Below, in pieces: positions 1-5,800 of a DNA stretch of 8,684 nt. Each line of letters opens with the position of its first letter. Position 1 is the first letter of the stretch. The translations under genes and the position numbers were made by a program. The stretch lies in NCBI GenBank assembly GCA_903925515.1, contig CAIYFP010000586.1:1-8684 (forward strand). Direction: 5' to 3'. The notes under the pieces are model-generated. The model searched no databases, was not told the origin of the DNA, and saw nothing but the letters and a program-made list of their open reading frames with translations. This DNA is from an uncultured Verrucomicrobiota bacterium. GTDB lineage: Bacteria > Verrucomicrobiota > Verrucomicrobiia > Limisphaerales > UBA9464.

Positions 1-975
1 GGGGAGGAACACCTGCACCTTCTCCCCTTCCCTGCTGCTGGTGTCCACGAGCCTTCCGCGGAAGCCGGCGGCGGCGATGTAATTCAACTGGATGCGGTTC
101 AGATTAATCCACGAATTCACTTGAAGCCTAAGCCAGTCGTATGGGCGTGGCGGTGGGTGGTTTCCCGCAAAGCCGAAGCTCCAGTCCGTGCCGGCCGAGT
201 TGAAGTCGATGTCCTTGTTGTCGACAACGGTAACGGACTTCGAGGCGTTGATGTTCCCATCAAGGCCCTTCACCTCGTGGAGTTTGACCGTCACCGATGC
301 CGCGCCATTGGCATTAGGAAGCACCTTGATCTCACACCGGAAGAACTGGCCCTCGTAGCCCGCGTCCCACAGATCGACATCGACTTTGCCCAATTCCTGC
401 CCCTTCCAATAGACAGCCACCGCTTCCCGGACATTGGGGTTGCCCCGATCATAGGTGAAGGCAACCGAAAGGCCGTTTCCATAGCCCTTGGAGATATCGC
501 TATTGGATGGAAACCCCCCCGGCATCTTGCCGAAGTTGAAGCTGAAGGTCCCTCCCCCAAGCCCAAAAGCGGCGAGGAAGTCAAACGAGCAGTCCAAACC
601 CGTCAGCGCGGAATTGGCCAGGCTTGCTGGGCGAGGAAACTCGATGGCGCCTTTCGTCGGCGTGTACGTGTCCTGACCCTGACCGATCAACATGAATCTC
701 CAATGCCGTGCGAACTCGTGGATTCTTCCACCGCGATTGACCGTGTCCTGGGGAAAAGTGACTCCGGACGTATAACCCTCGGGAAAACCATAAAGCTTGG
801 CCGTTCCCGAGCTCGTGGAAAACCCACCGGCTGTATTGCCGGAATACCACACCTGTGCCAGCGACGGATGGGCCATGACGCACCCCATCCACACAACCGC
901 GAGGAGGCGCGTCAGGAATGGAAGGCACTGACCACCGGAAGGCCGGTCGGGAACAGCGGCACGGGTACGTTTCAT
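1..975 (-). CDS. Secreted protein, possible concanavalin A-like lectin domain (3' end outside window)
   Basis: The frame opens with ATG at 975 and stays open for 325 codons to base 1, so the C-terminus is missing. A long signal peptide is visible: a basic N-terminus (MKRTR), a hydrophobic core around residues 20-35, and a likely signal peptidase I site SLA|Q after residue 40. The mature part from about residue 42 to 305 is beta-rich, with alternating strands such as TFSFNFG, GLSVAFTYD, VAVYWKGQELG, FFRCEIKV and ASVTVKLHEV, then SFGFAG. This order resembles concanavalin A-like lectin/glucanase sandwiches, but no catalytic motif is seen and the assignment is tentative. Two cysteines, 129 and 214, remain after cleavage and could form a disulphide. 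A new module may begin near residue 306. The start was chosen for its GAGGA ribosome binding site 8 nt upstream and the signal peptide directly after it. It lies 47 bp behind the giant gene with no terminator between, suggesting cotranscription and a shared extracellular role. Confidence 0.5.
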   Translation of the reverse strand, partial: MKRTRAAVPDRPSGGQCLPFLTRLLAVVWMGCVMAHPSLAQVWYSGNTAGGFSTSSGTAKLYGFPEGYTSGVTFPQDTVNRGGRIHEFARHWRFMLIGQGQDTYTPTKGAIEFPRPASLANSALTGLDCSFDFLAAFGLGGGTFSFNFGKMPGGFPSNSDISKGYGNGLSVAFTYDRGNPNVREAVAVYWKGQELGKVDVDLWDAGYEGQFFRCEIKVLPNANGAASVTVKLHEVKGLDGNINASKSVTVVDNKDIDFNSAGTDWSFGFAGNHPPPRPYDWLRLQVNSWINLNRIQLNYIAAAGFRGRLVDTSSREGEKVQVFLP

Positions 976-983
976 CTCGGGGT

Positions 984-988
984 TCCTC
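984..988 (-). promoter_or_regulatory. Ribosome binding site of the left-edge secreted protein gene
   Basis: On the minus strand the sequence reads GAGGA, then 8 nt, then ATG at 975. This is near-ideal Shine-Dalgarno spacing and fixes the start of the downstream gene. The 47-bp gap that holds it contains no stem-loop followed by a T-tract, which supports readthrough from the giant gene upstream. Confidence 0.5.
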
Positions 989-1022
989 GGGATGGAATGG
1001 GTTGTCACGGTACGTACGGTGT

Positions 1023-2816
1023 TCATGGGGTGCTGGGGTCGAGTGCACCGACCGCCAGGATGCGCTTCAAATGGAAGCTGCCCCGTGCGGTGATCGTCGT
1101 GCGGTGGAAACCGTCCACGGACTCCTCGTAGATCCCCTCGATCTCTTCCTGCCCCATGGCAGGGTTCGTGGTGGATCCTTGTCCCTCCGGGATCGTCAAC
1201 CGCACCGTGCGGCGCACGGGATAGGCCTCTTCGCGATAGACCCGGAAGCTGGTGTCGAGGTTGTCGTGGTCGGGATGGTATCGATGCTTGAAGGGATTGA
1301 TCGGGTCATCTGCGGGAAGGGCCCACGTGGCCGATACCGTTGCGCCGAGGGCCAAGGTTCCGTCGAAGGGAATCCCATTGGTGCGCGCCATGGGGAAGAA
1401 GGGCGTCGAGAAGCGGCGGCCCACCAGGTCACGCCCCCGCATCGACACCCCGCGATAGCGAGAGAAGGTTGAGGAGTCCGTCAGCAGCACGGGTTCGCCC
1501 CCGGGGTTGGACGCGCCGAGGGCCGGTGGCGTGGACATCAGGGTCACCTGCTGGAGGAGACGAAGCACCCCGTTCGTGTCCGCATGCAGCAGGATGGGAA
1601 GATCGAACGGATCCCGGACCGGCGTCGGACGACTTCCGACGCTCACGTTCCGGACCTCGGTGGAAGGGATCTCGACGATGCGCGTCACGCCATCGACCAC
1701 GTTGGTCACCAGGTTGACGACGTAGTTGGTGGTGAGGCCATTGACCTCGCTGACGTGGGTGATGCTCACCGTGCCCTGCCACAGACCGACAGGATTGAAG
1801 GGAGTGCCCTCGACGGCTGCGACGTTGGACTCGTCGCGATCCACGGTGATGGGGATCCGGTGGAGCGTCCCGCCGCTCTGCACCTTCAGGACCCCCTGAT
1901 AGACGAGTCCCGGAATCCGTGAGCGAGCCGCCGCGAGCCGCAGGGTCTTCCGGGATCCGACCTGGGGCGAGATGGCGAAGCCGTTGGGCAGGTCGCGCCA
2001 GGTGGTGGCCACCTGCGGATCGAACTCGGCGATCCTCAGGGGCAGCGCCTGATCCTCAAGGAGGTGCCCAAGACTCGCGGTGGGCCTGATACGTTCCGAT
2101 GCGGACGGCTCAGGGAACTGCAGTTGGAGTTCCTGGACATCGCCTCCGACGCCATAGGTGATCTCAGTAGCTCCCGAGAAGGACAATTCGAAGGGCGCCA
2201 CAAACCGGCTGGAGCCCCGGGTGTACACCCAGTAGGCCTCTCCCGGCCTCAATTCATCCGCGGCCCCAAGCCGGGTCCAGGCGCCATCGGCACCCAATCG
2301 GTAGAGGCCGCGCGGTGCGTCGGCGGCCATGTCGTAATGGGCGGCCGAGGAACCCAGGAATTCGCGGGTGGTGACACCGGGCAGGAACTGGCCCGGGTTG
2401 AGCGGGTCGGCAGCGGCGGGGACCACCGGGAAACCCGTCAACGTGTAGCCGTCGGTCGCCCAGCGGGCGCGCTGGTAGCCAGGCTTCCCGGCAATGGCAA
2501 GGGTCACCTCCTGCGCGCCACCCAGGTGCACGATGTAGGCTTCATGGCGGAAGACGCGGATCAGGTTGTCCTGGAAATTGCCGGGATGGGCTGGCGGCAG
2601 GTGCACCTGCCATTGGGTCGTGTCCAGATTCGCCTCGCTTTGTTCGGAGATGAACTGGGGCCCGCTGCCCGGGTCGGACCAGCGCCAGACACTGGTGTAG
2701 GGAACGTTGGTGAAGACCCGGGAGGCGAGGTTGTCCGAAGGTTGGACCAGGAGGAAGAACGCATTCCATCCGGGTTTGAGACGAACCTCCTGGACGATGT
2801 CATGCCCCGTGGACAC
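1023..2816 (-). other. C-terminal region of the giant protein, two recurring but unnamed modules
   Basis: Residues 1776-2372 are not Ig-like. The first part (about 1783-1990) carries LKPGWNAFFLLVQPSD, AYIVHLGGAQEVTLAIAGKP, GYTLTGFPV, GLYRLGADGAW and LRPGEAYWVY. That pattern resembles the GWN...YWV modules found near the end of extracellular proteins. The second part (from about 2110) has VGLWQGTVSI, LPILLHADTNGVLRLLQ, DDPINPFKHRYHPDHDN, EIEGIYEE and GSFHLKRI. I recall similar strings at the ends of large verrucomicrobial proteins but cannot name a family or a function. No transmembrane helix or sorting motif follows. Confidence 0.5.
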
Positions 2817-5800
2817 CACCGGAACCGGGGGCGGAAAAACATCGAGACGGAACCGGTTGGTGATCCGGCCGAAATCGTTGACCACCACGACCGCCACCCG
2901 GGATTCGGTCCTTGCCGTCAGGTTTGTCAGTTCCAGGGACGCTGTGTCCGCCCCGGTCTGGAAGACGCCGTCCAAGTACCAGAGGTAGCTCAATCGACCG
3001 GTACCCGAGGCCCTCACGGTGAATTTGGCCGATCCGCCGACATCGGCCTTCACGTCATCGGATCCCGACACGAGGCTCGGGGGATGGTTCACGGAGACCC
3101 TGGCCACGCGACTGGTGACCGATCCGGCGAGGTTCGCGGCCACGAAGTGATAGTCTCCGGCGTGGGACTCGCGGAGGAGCCCCATGTCCAGCACATTCGT
3201 GTCCGGAACCGCCAACGGGATTCCATTGCGGAACCAGCGGAGTCGAAGCGGTAGGGAACCATCGACGACCGAGTACAACCGCATCGTGTCCCGCCGCTCC
3301 ACGCCGACCAGGTCCTGCGGTTCCTGGACGATCAACGGGGGCTCCACCACGACGAGCTTGGCCGGCTCGCTGTCCCGGGAGCCATCGCGGTCCCGGACCA
3401 CGGCACGGTAAAGCCCGGCATCGGCCGGCCCCACCGCCACCCGTGTGAGGTTGGTGCTGGTGGCCCCCGCGATGGGTTGGTCATTCAGGAACCACTGGAC
3501 GGCGAGAGGGGCGTTGCCCCGGAAGCGGACCGAGAACTGGGCCGTGCCTCCCACGGGGACCGACTGGTCGGCCGGCTGGCGGCTGATCGTGAGGGGAAGG
3601 TCCACCAGGAACTCCGCTGGCTGCGACCAGGCCACCCCATTGGCGTTCTCGATGCGGACCCTGTACGAACCCGCGTCAAAGTCCTCCACCCGGTTGAAGA
3701 GGAGCGACGGCTCCGTGGCTCCCTCGATCAGGGTGTTGCCCCGGTACCATTGGAAGGTGGACCCCGGATCGAAGCGACCCGACACGGCGAACTCCTTGCG
3801 ACCGCCGTAGATCTGGATGCCACCCACCGGTTCGGTGCCGACCGTGGGCGGGTGGACAACGCCATCGGCCCGGGTGAACTCGACCCGAAGTCCCGTCAGC
3901 CCGCGATCGGATCCCGGATCGGCGGTGTTGCGGACGACGAATTCGAGGAGGTTGATCCCCGGCACGACGCTCGGCAGGGCATCGGCCGAGGTGGCGGTCG
4001 CGGTGCTGCCCAACGGACGGATATCGATGCCCACGACTCCCCGTGCTTCGCCGTAGCCATCCACAGAGATCTGGTATTCCCGTCCGGCGACCGCCGTGAA
4101 ATCGACCCTCCGGATGGTGTTGGTGTCGCGTCCGAGGCCATCATCCCCTCCCAGAAAGCTCAACCTGGAGACGGCACGTCCGTCCCACACAGCAAGGATC
4201 ACGGGAATGGCGCTGCCGGTGCTGCGGACGGAATAGGTCCCGCTCGTTGGGGCCACCCAGCTCCACCAGACGGAGTTCACCGTGCCATGAATGTTGATGC
4301 CATAGACCAGCCGCTCATCCGGATCGCGCCCCGACCCGATCGTAGTGCCCGTGGCGGCAACGACAGCCACCGACGGCAGTCGGGCCCGGTCCATGAACCG
4401 GTCACCCCCCCGACGATTCGTCAGGTTGAACTGGAAGGTGGAGTAGCCACGGGAGCCGATGCCCGTCGGCACGCCCTCCATGGCGACGCCATTGAGACGG
4501 ATCGCGGTCACGGTGTCGTCGGCGGCAATACTTCCCGTCATCTCGACGGAATTCAGCTCGACCCCGGCCAGGTCGAAGGTCGTCCGATAGACGTAGTTGG
4601 AACCGGGCTCCCTCAAGCGGGTACTGGGGCTGAGCCACGCGGAGTTGGTGCCGCCCACGATCCATTCCGAGGACGGGTATTGTCCGGGGGTCAACACGAC
4701 CGACACGGCCCTTGCCGTCACCGGGGACGGCGACACCAGCGTGTAGTGCGGATCCTCCGCCCGATCGGGCAGGCGCACTCGACGATCATCAAGCCCCGTG
4801 CTGAAGAGGGTCGCCAGAGGGGTCCTCAGCCGCAACGTGACCGGAGGCGAGATGTACTCGATCCCGCGCACGTTGATCTTGATCGAATATTCGCCCACGG
4901 AATCCCGGGTGGCCGACGGGATCACCAGCGACGCCCCGGTGGCCCCGGACACTGGTTGACCGTCCTTGAGCCATTGCCGGGTGGCCGTGACCCCCGAAAA
5001 AAGGGCCAGGGTGGAGGTGAATTCGGCCTGCTGGGTCGGCAGCACCACCGAGCGCACCGGAGGTCCGACCACGGTCAGCACGGCGACTGCGGTCCGGTAG
5101 ATCTGCTCGGGGTTGGCATTGAAGACATACACCCGGTAGGCGGCTGCATTGGTGGCGACCGCCTGGACCTGGAGGGTGCGACTCGTGGCCCCGGGGATCT
5201 CGCCTTCGCCGTCCTTGAACCACTTGTAGGTCAGGCCAATGCCCGACGCCACCACCTCGAAGGTGGCGGTCTGACCCAACTCGACAATCTGGTCGGCGGG
5301 AGGGACCTCGATCTCCGGTGGCACGGGGCCCACACGGATGACGAAGGTCCGGGTGGTCGTGTCGACCCCACCGTTGGCCGTGCCTCCATTGTCCTTCACC
5401 GTGACGGTGACCGTGGCGGTGCCGACCGCCCCCACGACCGGACTGAAACGCAGGGGCGAGCTGGGCCCGACAAAGGCCACCGGCGAAACGGTGACGATCG
5501 ACGGGTGGCTCGAGGTGGCCGTGATGGTCAATGACTGGCCTCCCGCGTCTCCATCGGAGAGCCCGGTCAGGGTGACGGTCTGCTCGCCGGCGGTGTCCTC
5601 GATGTTCAGGTTGGCGATGGGCGCGATCGTCGGCGGGTCGTTGATGGCGACCACCTGGACGTTGAAGGTCTTCTCGAGCACATCGACCCCGCCATTGGCG
5701 GTTCCATCCGAGTCCCGAAGTCTCACGGTGATCGGGACGGTGGCGTTGGAATGCAGCGCCGGGACCGGGAGCGACAGGACTGCGGTGGGGCCTCCCGAGT

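Noticed and set aside
1007..1020. ACGGT repeated twice around an 8-bp palindrome GTACGTAC in the gap between the two minus-strand genes
   Set aside because: Too short to distinguish from chance. It could be a regulator site but has no second copy near either gene start.
121..1131. A 336-codon plus-strand open frame at the left end
   Set aside because: It lies antisense to the secreted protein gene at 1-975, which has a signal peptide, ribosome site and regular beta-strand pattern. It also starts without a clear ribosome site.
2064..3254. A 396-codon plus-strand open frame
   Set aside because: Also antisense to the giant gene, with arginine- and glycine-rich low-information composition and no recognisable feature.
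3477..5534. A 685-codon open frame on the plus strand, antisense to the giant gene
   Set aside because: Its translation is dominated by R, G, H, D and P with no domain, signal peptide or motif, as expected for the antisense of a GC-rich coding sequence. The opposite strand gives a coherent multi-domain protein over the same bases.
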